Notes: generated from the letters alone by a model not told the origin. Counted from the stretch's first letter, positions 1 to 8,814 are shown. The stretch: DNA of 64,000 nt from Phycicoccus sp. HDW14 (GCF_011383005.1 NZ_CP049935.1:1-64000); one strand, 5' to 3'. Program-made: numbers and translations.

Positions 1-107
1 TTCGAGGCGTCGAGCACGACGTGGCCGGCGCGGTCGAGCGCCCGGGGCAGACGACGCCGCATCCGCCGGCGGGCGTCGTCGAAGCTGACGTCGGAGGAGA
101 CAGGCAT
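1..107 (-). CDS. Phage head/tail morphogenesis protein, N-terminal part only
   Basis: An ATG at 107 is preceded by a strong GAGGAGG ribosome site at about 114-120, and the frame stays open to the window edge, giving 35 residues rich in Asp and Arg (start MPVSSDVSFDDARRRMRR). It follows two connector-type genes in the late operon, where a neck or minor tail protein of the HK97 gp10 kind is usual. That role is inferred from position only; the visible part is too short to identify. Confidence 0.5.
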   Translation of the reverse strand, partial: MPVSSDVSFDDARRRMRRRLPRALDRAGHVVLDAS

Positions 108-123
108 CGGACCCTCCTCGCGA

Positions 124-459
124 TCAGGTGAGGCTGACCGCCACGTAGATGACGCGCCCGCGGTTCATGGCCGGGGCGGAGCTGATGACCTCGCGGTGGT
201 CGCCGCGGACGGTGACCGCCGTACCGGGGGAGAGCAGCTGCTCGAGGTCGTCGACGTCGGGGTTGTGCTCGGGGGCGGCGAGCACGGTCACCTCGGCGAC
301 GGTCTCGACGCCCTCGCGGTCACGGACGAGCTTGCGACCGGGGGAGTAGACGACCCGCACCGGGACGGGGTCGCCGGGCAGGGGCGCGTCGGAGCTCTGG
401 CCGCCGGCGGGGGTCACGATGATGACCTCGCGCGCCTGGCGCGGGCTGAGGCGCCTCAT
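124..459 (-). CDS. Putative phage head-tail connector (head closure) protein
   Basis: This encodes 111 residues. The start at 459 is chosen because its ATG overlaps the stop of the upstream gene (ATGA at 456-459); a longer frame upstream is Pro/Arg-rich out-of-frame sequence. The protein has alternating short hydrophobic strands and ends in a segment reading RGRVIYVAVSLT. Size, beta-rich character and location between the first connector and a probable neck protein fit a head closure or stopper protein. No specific motif was recognised, so the function is positional inference. Confidence 0.6.
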   Translation of the reverse strand: MRRLSPRQAREVIIVTPAGGQSSDAPLPGDPVPVRVVYSPGRKLVRDREGVETVAEVTVLAAPEHNPDVDDLEQLLSPGTAVTVRGDHREVISSAPAMNRGRVIYVAVSLT

Positions 460-866
460 GGGCGCAGGCCGAACGGGTAGCGGCGGTCCGCGGGGTCCGG
501 GTACGGGCGGGCCGGTGGGAACGAGCCGCGGGGCGAGAGCTGGCCGCCGACGGCTGAGCCGTTGGACTGAGACCACGTGCGGATCTCGGCGAGGATCTGC
601 GAGCGCCGGTCACGCCACGAGGAGCGCACCAGGTCGGTCTGGTCGTCGGTCTGGCTCGTGGGGTTCTCGTAGGCGATGCCGCCGAGCTCGAGTGCCCACG
701 CCCTGAGCGGCTTCGCCGGCTCGGCGGGGATGTCGTTCCAGCCGGTCGCGCCGAGGATCCAGCCCTCGACAACTTCGAGCACCGCGGCGCACTGGTCGTC
801 GTCGACGTCGCCGGTGCTGTACCCGAGCCAGCTGCCGAGCTTGGCCGCGTCGAAGAGGACTGTCAT
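456..866 (-). CDS. Putative phage head-tail adaptor protein
   Basis: The 136-residue product begins MTVLFDAAKLGSWLGY and has an N-terminal acidic helical segment (DVDDDQCAAVLEVVEGWI) followed by a helix-rich middle and a Pro-rich tail. Small helical proteins of this size directly after the capsid gene usually join portal to tail (HK97 gp6 / SPP1 gp15 type). The gene starts just beyond a strong hairpin (903-943) and overlaps the next gene by 4 bases. Assignment rests on size, helical character and gene order. Confidence 0.62.
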   Translation of the reverse strand: MTVLFDAAKLGSWLGYSTGDVDDDQCAAVLEVVEGWILGATGWNDIPAEPAKPLRAWALELGGIAYENPTSQTDDQTDLVRSSWRDRRSQILAEIRTWSQSNGSAVGGQLSPRGSFPPARPYPDPADRRYPFGLRP

Positions 867-902
867 GCCGGGGACCTCCTCGAGGCGCTGTGGGGCAGCA
901 GG

Positions 903-943
903 CGCCCGCCCGGCCGTCTTGGGGGAAGAGGGCCGGGCGGGCG
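903..943 (-). terminator. GC-rich hairpin after the capsid gene cluster
   Basis: Arms 903-915 and 931-943 are perfect 13-base complements. After one mismatch, four more pairs (917-920 with 926-929) close on a GGGGG loop. It lies between the capsid-side genes and the connector genes, all leftward. No U-tract follows, so it may only partly stop transcription, lowering connector output relative to capsid. Confidence 0.6.
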
Positions 944-972
944 GTCTGCGGGGAGGTGGCGTCAGCCGGTCG

Positions 973-1392
973 TCAGGACCCGGCCGCGGCCTTCTTCTTC
1001 TCGGCCTCGAGGCGCTCGGCCTCGGCGGCGGCCGCCTCGGCCTGCTCCTTGGCCCGGGCCTTCGCCCGCTCCTCGTCGGCCTTGGTCACCGCGGCGACGA
1101 GGACCGGCTTCTTCTCCGCGGTGAACTCGGCGATGTCGACGCCGACGACGCCGGCGTAGGCCTCCCAGACCTCGCGGGTGTCCCGCTCGGCCGGCAGCGC
1201 CTCCGGGACCGTCACCTGCGGCGGCGCGGGCGGGGCGCTCTCGCCGATCACGGACGCGAGGCCCGAACGCTGCAGCGCGTCGAGGACGGACTGGTCGACG
1301 CCGTCGGGGATCTTGTCGCCCTTGTCGACGACCTTCTCCTTGTCCTTGACCCGGACGCAGAGCGGCACGTTGGCGGTGTACGTGAGGCCCAT
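973..1392 (-). CDS. Phage hypothetical protein downstream of the major capsid gene
   Basis: A 139-residue protein starting MGLTYTANVPLCVRVKDKEK. Residues 1-50 look like a small beta domain. Residues 90-139 are a highly charged Ala/Glu/Lys helix (AKEQAEAAAAEAERLEAEKK), probably a coiled coil. It starts two bases after the capsid stop codon and is co-transcribed with it. Proteins in this slot are often head fibre or accessory head proteins, but no family was recognised. Confidence 0.68.
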   Translation of the reverse strand: MGLTYTANVPLCVRVKDKEKVVDKGDKIPDGVDQSVLDALQRSGLASVIGESAPPAPPQVTVPEALPAERDTREVWEAYAGVVGVDIAEFTAEKKPVLVAAVTKADEERAKARAKEQAEAAAAEAERLEAEKKKAAAGS

Positions 1393-1393
1393 G

Positions 1394-2284
1394 TCAGGCC
1401 CCCGTGATCCGCCGGGCCGCGCGCGGCTCCTGGGCGATCGCGATCATGGGCCGGCGGCCGCGGATCAGCGTCTCGTCGTTGCCCAGCGGGTTGCGCCGGG
1501 TCCACGTCTCGATGCCGGTCTTCGGGTCGCCGGTGTACTCCGGCGACGGGATGCGCTTGAAGGCGCGCGAGCCGAAGACCTTCCGGTCGAGGACGACCGG
1601 GTCGGACCCGGCCGGCATGACCGCGGGCGCGATCGTGATGCCGGCGATCTCCGGGAGGCGGTTCGTCTGCACGACGCCGTTCTGGTTCTCCCGCGGCAGG
1701 ATCCCGAGGACGTCGTAGGCCACGTCGGCCCACTTGTCCCACGGCACGAGCACCGTGTCGGCCTCGTAGTCCTCGGGCTCGTTGTTGACCTCGCCGACCG
1801 CCTTGCTGATGGTGTACCACCAGCCCTTGGCGTCCTTGGCGACGGTCTTCGTCACGACGGTCTGCACGATCGCCACCGCCGGGGTGTCGATCTGGCGGCG
1901 CACGGAGCGGCCCACCTGGCGGGCCGCACGCTGGATCTCGTCCCGGTTGGACTCGAGGAGCTTCTCGTCGGTGACCGGGACGTCGATGCCGACCTTCGGC
2001 ACCTTCGCGAAGGCGGCGTCGCCGTCGGTCGGCATGGCCCGCGGGTAGACCGCGCCGGGCGCGACCTCCTCCGGGTTCCGGGTGAGGTAGACGCCGGCGG
2101 AGACCTCGTAGAGGACCGCGCCGTTCGTCTCGATCGTGGTCGGGAAGATGAAGTCCGACAGGAAGGTGTTCGCGTTCTCGTCGTTGACGAGCCGGTTGAC
2201 CTTCGTCGGGTCCTTCATGAACTGGTGCAGGCGCGCGATGTCGATCTCGGCCTGCGTCGGCACGCTGGGGTAGATGGCACCCAT
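1394..2284 (-). CDS. Phage major capsid protein
   Basis: The 296-residue product starts MGAIYPSVPTQAEIDIARLH. The start at 2284 is favoured by an AAGGAG site 7-8 bases upstream; the frame extends upstream without a usable site. Order and size match HK97-fold major capsid proteins that assemble the icosahedral head. The gene follows portal, a ClpP-like protease with scaffold-like tail, and a decoration protein, the standard arrangement. A segment with many Arg/Thr residues and a D-K-F/R-A-F pattern near residue 230 resembles capsid subunits of actinophages. No separate scaffold gene is seen. Confidence 0.85.
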   Translation of the reverse strand: MGAIYPSVPTQAEIDIARLHQFMKDPTKVNRLVNDENANTFLSDFIFPTTIETNGAVLYEVSAGVYLTRNPEEVAPGAVYPRAMPTDGDAAFAKVPKVGIDVPVTDEKLLESNRDEIQRAARQVGRSVRRQIDTPAVAIVQTVVTKTVAKDAKGWWYTISKAVGEVNNEPEDYEADTVLVPWDKWADVAYDVLGILPRENQNGVVQTNRLPEIAGITIAPAVMPAGSDPVVLDRKVFGSRAFKRIPSPEYTGDPKTGIETWTRRNPLGNDETLIRGRRPMIAIAQEPRAARRITGA

Positions 2285-2301
2285 GATGTCGTTCTCCTTG
2301 C

Positions 2302-2679
2302 TCAGGCCGTCAGGTAACGGCAGGTCTGGCCGACGGTCGCCTGGCCGGAGACGCACAGCCCGAGGCGGAGCACCTCCGCGTCCGTGCCGACGGTGAAGGG
2401 CGCCACGCGGCCGGAGCCGGAGGCCTTGACGTGCTGGCCGGCCGTGACGGCGGCCGAGACGGCCACCTCCTCGATCGAGCCGGCCGGCATGTGCACCGTG
2501 ACCTTCTCGCCCGCGGGGGCGTCGTGGCCGGCGATGCCGACGTACTTCTGCGTGCCGCTGGCCGCGGGGCCGACCTGCATGTTGCCGGTCACCTCGACCG
2601 GGGTGCCGCCGGTGACCGCGGCGGACGCGGTGAACGTCTCCGGCTGGCCGCCGGCGACGACGGGGGTGTAGTCACCCAT
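2302..2679 (-). CDS. Phage capsid decoration protein (DUF2190-like)
   Basis: The 125-residue product begins MGDYTPVVAGGQPETFTASA. It is rich in Gly, Ala, Thr and Val in short alternating strands and contains the pattern VxAGQxVxASGSGRV typical of small beta proteins that bind the outside of phage heads (lambda gpD or DUF2190-like). It sits between the protease and the capsid gene, where head-stabilising proteins normally are. Confidence 0.75.
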   Translation of the reverse strand: MGDYTPVVAGGQPETFTASAAVTGGTPVEVTGNMQVGPAASGTQKYVGIAGHDAPAGEKVTVHMPAGSIEEVAVSAAVTAGQHVKASGSGRVAPFTVGTDAEVLRLGLCVSGQATVGQTCRYLTA

Positions 2680-2682
2680 GAC

Positions 2683-4071
2683 TCAGGCCTCCTGCTTCTG
2701 GCGGGCGTGCTCGGGGAACATCTCCTCGTACTCGTCGGTCACGGTCTTGTCGTCCGCGGCGTCGGCGTGGCCGAGCTCCGCGAGCGGGATCGTGCCCTTG
2801 GCGAGGCTGTTGAGGACGGTGCGGCCGCCCTCGTCGTCGGCGCGCAGCTGGCCGAGCCAGTGGTCACGCCTGGCCGCGGGGATGCGGCCGTCCTGGATCG
2901 CCGCCGCCACGACGGCGACGCGGTCGGCCTCGAGCTGCTCGTTGCGGGCCTGGCGGCCGGCGGCCGCGTCCTCCCGGAGCTGGGCGAGGGTGCCCTCGTC
3001 GACGGCGACGGTGCCCGGCGCGGTCGGCGCGCTGGTCGCACGCTCCCCGAGGGCCTCGTCGACGGCGGCGAGCACGGTGTCGGCATCGGCGTCCGCGGAG
3101 ACACCGAGCTTCTGCCGCAGGGCGGTCATCTGCGTGTCGTTCATCGCAGACGCTCCTTCCTGTGAGGTGTCCCTGGGCGCCGCAGCGGCCGGAGACGGGG
3201 AACCGGCCGCGGACGCGGCCGGCTGCTTGGGGGCCGGGGCGTGCGAGCGCCCGGCGTGCATGTGGATCGAGAGGTCGAAGCGGTCCTCGACCTCGATGTC
3301 CTCCTCGAGGACGTCCGGCTCGTCGGGAGCCGCGGTGCTCGTCTCGCCGGCGTCGGCCACGACGCCGACCCGGTCGGCCAGCCCGGCCGTGACGGCCTCC
3401 TTGGCCGTGTACCAGGTCTCCTCGACCATGACCGCGCGCCACTCCTCGTCGGTGCCGCCGGCGACCTCGGAGTAGACCGAGGCGATCGCGTTGGACGTCG
3501 AGTCGAGGAAGTCGGCGGCCTTGCGCATGAGGGCGGCCGGCCCGTAGGCGAACGTGGAGGCGTCGTGCACCATCATCTGCGTGCCGGGAGACATCACGGT
3601 CTCCTCGGCGCCGCAGGCGATCACCGAGGCCGCCGATGCCGCGACGCCGTCGACGACCGCGACCACCTTCGCCTTGTGGGCCCGAAGCATGTTCAGCATG
3701 GCCATGCCCTCCCAGACGTGACCGCCGGGGGAGTTGATGCGGGCGCGGATCTCGACGACGTCGTCGGGCAGGCTGTCGAGCGCCTCGGCGACGTCCCGGG
3801 CGCTGATGCCCCACCAGCCGCCCCAGGCGTCGATCGGGCCGTAGATCCGCAGCGTGGCCACGGAGCCGGCCGTCGAAGAGCTGCCGGCCGAGGAGGACTC
3901 CCCGTCGCCGGCGGCCGCGACGGTGACCGACCACATCTCGGAGCGGTTCTTCGGCGGCTTCTTCTCGCCCCAGAACCGCATGCGCGGCACGTCGAGCGCC
4001 GCCGGCGGCGGGCCGGCGTCGTTCAGCGCGGCCATCACCTCGGCGCCGGGGTCACGCAGCGGAGTTGTCAC
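2683..4071 (-). CDS. Phage head maturation protease, ClpP-like, with C-terminal scaffold-like region
   Basis: The 462-residue product has a ClpP/crotonase-fold serine protease in residues about 70-235. INSPGGHVWEG (113-122) forms the oxyanion region, GVAASAAS holds the nucleophile near Ser146, and MMVHDAST holds His169. Residues about 250-462 are low-complexity and then helical, as expected for a fused scaffold. Such proteases cleave scaffold and capsid during head maturation. The GTG start at 4071 has an AAGGAG site and overlaps the portal gene by 20 bases. Residues 55-70 are a Ser/Gly-rich linker. Confidence 0.88.
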   Translation of the reverse strand: MTTPLRDPGAEVMAALNDAGPPPAALDVPRMRFWGEKKPPKNRSEMWSVTVAAAGDGESSSAGSSSTAGSVATLRIYGPIDAWGGWWGISARDVAEALDSLPDDVVEIRARINSPGGHVWEGMAMLNMLRAHKAKVVAVVDGVAASAASVIACGAEETVMSPGTQMMVHDASTFAYGPAALMRKAADFLDSTSNAIASVYSEVAGGTDEEWRAVMVEETWYTAKEAVTAGLADRVGVVADAGETSTAAPDEPDVLEEDIEVEDRFDLSIHMHAGRSHAPAPKQPAASAAGSPSPAAAAPRDTSQEGASAMNDTQMTALRQKLGVSADADADTVLAAVDEALGERATSAPTAPGTVAVDEGTLAQLREDAAAGRQARNEQLEADRVAVVAAAIQDGRIPAARRDHWLGQLRADDEGGRTVLNSLAKGTIPLAELGHADAADDKTVTDEYEEMFPEHARQKQEA

Positions 4072-5335
4072 GGGTGTCTCCTTCGGTCTTCGTGGGCAGC
4101 CCGAGGCCGAGGCGCACGTGCGCCTCGAGCCCCTCGTCGGGGGTGAGGACGCCGGCGTCGACCAGCGTCTTGATGGCGACGGCGAGCGCTCCTGCGTTGG
4201 AACCGATCTCGTCGAACACGAGCTTCGGGGCGGGCTCGTTCTCGCCGTAGTTGAGGTCGACCAGGTCCTCGATGACGTGCGCGGTCGTGACGTCGGCGAC
4301 GTCCTGCGCGACCGCCGTCAGCGACTGTGTGAAGAAGTCGGCGAAGGTCGAGCCGAGCGCCCACGACCCCGTCTGGGTGCCGAGGTTGAGGAAGTGCGCG
4401 AGCACCGCCCGGGCGATCTGCTGGTCGTGGTACTCGATCGGCTTGCGCGCGTCCGGCAGCTGGCCGTCGACGCCGAGCAGCTTGAGCAGTGCGCCATTGG
4501 GGATCGCGGCGCCAGCGTTGTCGCCGGAGCGGAAGCCGCTGGCGATGTCCTGGCCGGCGTCGAGGCTCTTCTCGCCCTCGGCCGCGGTGTAGACGGGGAC
4601 ACCGAGGCCGTTGCGGTCGATCGTCATCGTCTCGGTGCGCAGCAGCCGGTCCTTGAGCAGCCAGTTCTTGTAGGCCGTCCGGAGCAGGCTCATGCCGCGC
4701 CAGTTGCCGCCCTCACGCTCGTTGACGTACATCACCAGCCGCGAGACCGGGATGGTGATGTCCTTCGGGTCGGTCCCGACGCCCTTCTGCTCGATCGAGA
4801 TCAGGCCGCCGTCGCGGGCGACGTTGAACTTGGCGATCGAGCGCGGCATCCGCGGGCCGAGCTTGCGCAGGTGCAGCAGGTTCGCGGCCTCGTCGTAGCG
4901 GTACAGCTGCTCGAACGCCATGTGCCCGAACGGCAGCATCAGGAGCGAGTGCCGCAGGTGCGTCGACCAGGAGAACCGGTCCCGCAGCCGCCCGGGTGCG
5001 ACGTCCTGCACGCCCTTGATCGGCAGCCCGAGGTCGCCGGCGACGTGCTGCACGACCTCGTCGCGAGCGCCGTTCGGGTCGATCCGCCACGTCGTCGAGC
5101 GCACCGGGAAGGTGACCGCCCGCAGGACTGACCCGACCTGGGCGTCCTGCTTGCGCATGGCGTCGTAGACCGCGAGGTTCAGCGGCCACGCGAGCTCGGG
5201 TGTGGTCTCCTCCTCGATGCCGCCGGGCTGCCACCAGTCGTTGGCGGACTCGGGGGCGACGGCGTAGCCGACCTCGCGGACGCCGGCCTGCGTGCGAGCG
5301 CTCTTCGGCGACGGGGGAGGGGTCTCCTCAGCCAC
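4052..5335 (-). CDS. Phage portal protein
   Basis: The 427-residue product forms the dodecameric vertex ring through which DNA is packaged. It has the portal features of a conserved N-terminal helical region (LAVYDAMRKQDAQVGSVLRA, about residue 55) followed by TFPVRSTTWRIDP, resembling the DUF935/Mu gp29 branch. It lies between terminase and the head protease. The GTG start at 5335 follows a GAGGAGG site. The last residues overlap the protease start by 20 bases, indicating coupled translation. Confidence 0.86.
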   Translation of the reverse strand: MAEETPPPSPKSARTQAGVREVGYAVAPESANDWWQPGGIEEETTPELAWPLNLAVYDAMRKQDAQVGSVLRAVTFPVRSTTWRIDPNGARDEVVQHVAGDLGLPIKGVQDVAPGRLRDRFSWSTHLRHSLLMLPFGHMAFEQLYRYDEAANLLHLRKLGPRMPRSIAKFNVARDGGLISIEQKGVGTDPKDITIPVSRLVMYVNEREGGNWRGMSLLRTAYKNWLLKDRLLRTETMTIDRNGLGVPVYTAAEGEKSLDAGQDIASGFRSGDNAGAAIPNGALLKLLGVDGQLPDARKPIEYHDQQIARAVLAHFLNLGTQTGSWALGSTFADFFTQSLTAVAQDVADVTTAHVIEDLVDLNYGENEPAPKLVFDEIGSNAGALAVAIKTLVDAGVLTPDEGLEAHVRLGLGLPTKTEGDTRDNSAA

Positions 5336-5352
5336 AGAGCACCTCCTCGAGG

Positions 5353-6999
5353 TCAGAAGCCGGTCGTCGCGACGTCGACGTCACGGGTGCGCCGGGTTCG
5401 GCGCTGGGGCGGGGTGCGGCGGCCCTCGGCGCCCGTGGCGCGCACGGGCGACGGAGGCGGTTCCTTGACGTCCCGCTCGCTCTTGCCGACGGCGTAGCCG
5501 GCGAGCATCGGCGCGACGATCGGGCCCTGGTTGACCTCGGTCGAGACCGTGCGGCGCAGGGTGTGCCGGTCGAGGAGCTTGCGCAGCTCGGCGGCCGCGA
5601 GCGCCTGCGTCATCAGCTTGCCGCCGCGGTGCCGGACACCGGGGGCCGGCACCGGGCGCGGTGCGTCGGGGTCGACGTCCTCGCCCGGCTCGGGAGGCAG
5701 CGGTCGCGGGTTTGCGTTGGTGTAGAACCACGTCCACGCGTTCTTGAGGTCGTCGGCGTCGAAGAGCTTCACCGGCACGCCGGCCTCGGCGAGGTCGCCG
5801 AGCATGAAGCCGCACGGGCCCTTCGGGTCGACCCACAGCTCGCCGCCGTGGTCGGTGACCAGCTGGCGGGACCGCTCGAGCATCCATGCGACGCCCGGCT
5901 CGTGGTCGATGACCTCGATGTGCATCGCGCCGTCAGACCGTCGGCCGGCGACACCGATCGTGCCGCGCTCCAGCTGCGGGTCGGCCTCGAGGACGTACCG
6001 CGGCGTGCTCCCCGACGCGATCGCGGACTCGGCGTCCTGCGCGCGGGCCCACGCCTTCTCCGGCACGAGCCAGCCCGCACCCTCCTCGCGGGGGTACGTC
6101 GACGCGCCGCCGCGCTCCCGGCCGAAGTCCTGGCGCGACATCCGCGAGAACTCCTTGGCCACGAACTCGTACGACAGTCCGCGGCCGAGCCGTGGGTTGA
6201 CGGCCGCGATCTTGTCGAGGTCGTCGAAGTCCTCGTCAGGGTCGAGGTGCCAGCCGCGGTAGCAGAGGCCGCGCTCCTTCTTCTTGTACGAGCGCCACAG
6301 CTTCGCCTGGATCGTGGCGCGCATCCCGCCGGCGGACCCGGCGTAGTTGATCTGCGCGTTCTCGGCACCGGTGACGAGCGGCATCAGCGCCGCGAGGTGC
6401 TCCTCGGTAAGGCTCTGCGACTCGTCGAGGATCAGCCGGTTGTACCCCTGCCCGCGAGCCGAGTCCATCGTGCGCGTGCGGAAGTAGCAGACCGCGCCGT
6501 TGCGCAGCTTGATCGCGCGCTGGCCGTTTGCGCGACGCGGGCCGGCCTCGTCGAGCTCGGCCCAGAACTTCGGGGTGCGCTGGATCGCGGCGACCACGTT
6601 GTTGAAGACCTCGAGCGCCGTGTCGTCGCGGTGCGCGGTGTACATGATCTTCCGCTCACCGAGCATGAACAGCCCGGCCAGGATCAGGATCTCGATCTCG
6701 AACGACTTGCCGTTGCGGCGCGAGATCACGTCCGCGGTCTCGCCGGCGGCCCAGCGCTCGATCAACGTGCCGTCGCGCTGCTCGACCATGTTCGCGCCGA
6801 GCTTCTCGACGAGACCCTGGCGCTGGAAGTCCATGAGGTCGTAGCCGCAGTACTCCGCGAGCGTGATCGCGTCCTCGCCGTGCGAGAAGGCCGACTCGGG
6901 CACCAGGCTGTCGGTCGGGGTCTGGCAGCCCAGCGGCAGGTCGCGCTCTTCGTAGTCGGCGTCAGGCTCGAGAAGTGCGCTCAGCCGCACGGCGTGCAC
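5353..6999 (-). CDS. Phage terminase large subunit
   Basis: The 548-residue DNA-packaging motor has an N-terminal ATPase with a deviant Walker A SRRNGKS at residues 93-99 and Walker B LILDE at 189-193. The C-terminal nuclease half contains YVLEADPQLERG (start of the RNase H-like fold) and a later acidic patch at WVDPKGP. It pumps DNA into the prohead through the portal and cuts concatemers. The GTG start at 6999 gives a 38-base overlap with the small subunit; a slightly later GTG is possible. The last 50 residues are Pro/Arg-rich. Confidence 0.93.
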   Translation of the reverse strand: MHAVRLSALLEPDADYEERDLPLGCQTPTDSLVPESAFSHGEDAITLAEYCGYDLMDFQRQGLVEKLGANMVEQRDGTLIERWAAGETADVISRRNGKSFEIEILILAGLFMLGERKIMYTAHRDDTALEVFNNVVAAIQRTPKFWAELDEAGPRRANGQRAIKLRNGAVCYFRTRTMDSARGQGYNRLILDESQSLTEEHLAALMPLVTGAENAQINYAGSAGGMRATIQAKLWRSYKKKERGLCYRGWHLDPDEDFDDLDKIAAVNPRLGRGLSYEFVAKEFSRMSRQDFGRERGGASTYPREEGAGWLVPEKAWARAQDAESAIASGSTPRYVLEADPQLERGTIGVAGRRSDGAMHIEVIDHEPGVAWMLERSRQLVTDHGGELWVDPKGPCGFMLGDLAEAGVPVKLFDADDLKNAWTWFYTNANPRPLPPEPGEDVDPDAPRPVPAPGVRHRGGKLMTQALAAAELRKLLDRHTLRRTVSTEVNQGPIVAPMLAGYAVGKSERDVKEPPPSPVRATGAEGRRTPPQRRTRRTRDVDVATTGF

Positions 7000-7432
7000 G
7001 CTCCTCTCGCAGCTGCTCCATGCGGTCCGGCCCAGTCACGACACCCTCGTCGTCGCCGTCCTCCTCCGGCTCGCCGCGGCCGTTGGAGCGGCCCGGCGCG
7101 ACCGACAGGCCGAGCAGGCGCACACGCGCGACGTGCAGGCGGTGCGCCTCACGGACGGCCGCGAGATCGCCGCTGATCGCCGCCTCCCACACCGCGTCCG
7201 TGAGGATGTCGAGCCGGTGCAGCTCGAGCACGCGCATCTGCTCGTCGCTCAGGTCGGCCGATCTCGCCTTGAGCGCGCGGTGGTACGCCTTGTGCGCGCC
7301 CGAGCGGTTCGCGTACCCGCAGAGCGCCGCGACCTCGTCGAAGCCCTTGCCCTGCGCCACGAGCTCGAGAACACGAAGATCGCGCAGCGCCGTCTTCGAC
7401 AGCGTCCGCGGCCTGTAGTCGCTGCTGGCCAT
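6962..7432 (-). CDS. Phage terminase small subunit
   Basis: A 156-residue protein with a helix-turn-helix at residues about 15-55 (LELVAQGKGFDEVAALCGYA), a central helical oligomerisation region and a charged C-terminus ending REERARRAAERTSRA. Small terminases recognise the packaging site and present DNA to the large subunit. Position directly before, and overlapping, the large subunit supports the call. Confidence 0.82.
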   Translation of the reverse strand: MASSDYRPRTLSKTALRDLRVLELVAQGKGFDEVAALCGYANRSGAHKAYHRALKARSADLSDEQMRVLELHRLDILTDAVWEAAISGDLAAVREAHRLHVARVRLLGLSVAPGRSNGRGEPEEDGDDEGVVTGPDRMEQLREERARRAAERTSRA

Positions 7433-7439
7433 GACGGGG

Positions 7440-7658
7440 TCAGTCGACGAACACGACGCGCGTCGCGCCGCCGTGACCGTGGATGTGTCGTACCGAGTCG
7501 ATCGACGGCCACACGACGGTTGACCGGTGCTCGCCGAGCCAGCGCACCACGGCGACGCCGTCGGAGAACTCCACGCCCTCTGCGACGATGCCGGTTCCGG
7601 AGATCCCGGACACGTCGTGGTCGCGCTGCAGCTGGAAGCGGCGGGTGGTCTGGGTCAT
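7440..7658 (-). CDS. Small phage protein of unknown function
   Basis: The 72-residue product starts MTQTTRRFQLQRDHDVSG and contains FSDGVAVVRWLGEHRSTVVW, a predicted small beta sheet. Very similar short proteins with a VVRW.G...STV.W pattern occur near the terminases of many actinobacterial phages; their role is unknown. It ends eight bases before the small terminase start. Confidence 0.65.
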   Translation of the reverse strand: MTQTTRRFQLQRDHDVSGISGTGIVAEGVEFSDGVAVVRWLGEHRSTVVWPSIDSVRHIHGHGGATRVVFVD

Positions 7659-7697
7659 CGGCTGACTCCTCGGGAGGCGACCGCGCCCGCCGGCGCG

Positions 7698-7976
7698 TCA
7701 CCAGACGCGTGAGGGCTGCAGGTCCTGGATCTGGCGGCCGAGCACGCCGCCGGCGGCTGTGTTCCCGCCGAGAGGACAGTCGTCGTAGTCGGCGTGCTCG
7801 ATCCGGTCCGCCTTCGACCAGGGCTCGATCGCCCGGTCGCGCGTGTGACCGAAGTGGAGTTTCTGACCCCTCAACATCGGGAGCCCACAGCGAGGACAGG
7901 GCGTGTTGTACGCCTCCTCGATCGCCAGCGCGCGTCGACGCTGGTGATCGGCGCCGTACGGGTCCGGCTGAGCCAT
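7698..7976 (-). CDS. HNH endonuclease-like phage protein
   Basis: The 92-residue protein has a zinc-binding PCPRCGLPM pair followed by GQKLHFGHTRDRA and an IEHADYDDCPLGGN...AGG segment, the layout of short phage HNH proteins encoded beside terminase. In such phages the HNH protein works with the large terminase in DNA cleavage at packaging. It is the first gene of the late leftward group after the 8108-8140 hairpin. The second metal ligand set is slightly irregular, so activity is likely but not certain. Confidence 0.75.
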   Translation of the reverse strand: MAQPDPYGADHQRRRALAIEEAYNTPCPRCGLPMLRGQKLHFGHTRDRAIEPWSKADRIEHADYDDCPLGGNTAAGGVLGRQIQDLQPSRVW

Positions 7977-8107
7977 CTGGGACCGACCTAACTTCGCGAG
8001 GGCCCCGAATGTTTCCTCCTGGGCACCATTGGTATCCCCGGGGGGAGAGAGGAAGGGGGTCGGAGGGGTCCGGGCCCCTGAGGGGGTCGAGATTTTCTGG
8101 CGGCGCG

Positions 8108-8140
8108 ACGAAGGCCCAGCCGCATGGGCTGGGCCTTCGT
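8108..8140 (-). terminator. Strong hairpin separating early and late phage genes
   Basis: Arms 8108-8121 and 8127-8140 are perfect 14-base complements around a 5-base GCATG loop. It lies about 60 bases beyond the stop of the last early gene (8200) and about 130 bases before the first late gene. No U-tract follows on the minus strand, which is common in high-GC actinobacteria. The 223-base gap 7977-8199 otherwise shows only GC-rich sequence and presumably carries the late promoter. Confidence 0.75.
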
Positions 8141-8199
8141 GGACAGAGTTCGTCCGCTGGCATTCACGGTAACACCGGCCCGATCGAACTACAAGCGTG

Positions 8200-8814
8200 T
8201 CACCCGCCGGGTGTGCCGATCAGCTGAACCGCGACGCCGATGCCGGTGATGATGAGGCCAAGGACGCCGATGACGACACCGGCGATGGCGGTGCCGAGGA
8301 TGATGCGCGATCGCTTCGACTCGCGCCCGAGCTCGTCGGCCTGCGCCGCCTGCAGCTCCATCGTCGCGTGAGTGCTCTTGGCGATCTCCTCGAGCACCGG
8401 GCGCAGGAGGTCGGCCGTCGTCTCAATAGGTTCTGCGATCAGCCGGCCGATGGCTTCTGCTCTCTCATCCGCCTCCTCCTCTTGACGCCGGCGCTCGGCC
8501 TCGCGCTCAGCAAGGATCCGGCTGGGCTTCATCGCAGACTCATCGAGCGACTTGGCGGCCTTCATGATCGGGTCGCCCGCGGCGGCAACCTTGGCCGGGC
8601 CTGGGCCGACAGCAGATGCCGCGCGAGCCTGCGACTCGCGGACCATCTTGACGGCAGCGGGCGATAACACGTCCACCCGGGTCTCGCGCAGCTGGCGGGT
8701 AAGCCGGGCCAGCGCTGCCCTCGTCTCGTCACTCATCGGCGCCCTTGGGCCGCGACGGATCACGTCACCCAACGTCTCGGGCCTCTCACTCGGCCCGTCG
8801 TGGTCATCGGTCAC
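8200..8814 (-). CDS. Phage membrane protein with coiled coil, unknown function
   Basis: The 204-residue product starts at a GTG (8814) overlapping the stop of a tiny zinc-finger gene (GTGA). Residues about 95-165 are charged and helical with heptad-like spacing (EREAERRRQEEEADERAE). The C-terminus carries one long hydrophobic segment (IILGTAIAGVVIGVLGLIIT, about 173-195) that should span the membrane. It is the last gene of the early operon. One C-terminal membrane anchor with a coiled coil could suit a superinfection-exclusion or spanin-like role, but nothing identifies it. Confidence 0.7.
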   Translation of the reverse strand: MTDDHDGPSERPETLGDVIRRGPRAPMSDETRAALARLTRQLRETRVDVLSPAAVKMVRESQARAASAVGPGPAKVAAAGDPIMKAAKSLDESAMKPSRILAEREAERRRQEEEADERAEAIGRLIAEPIETTADLLRPVLEEIAKSTHATMELQAAQADELGRESKRSRIILGTAIAGVVIGVLGLIITGIGVAVQLIGTPGG

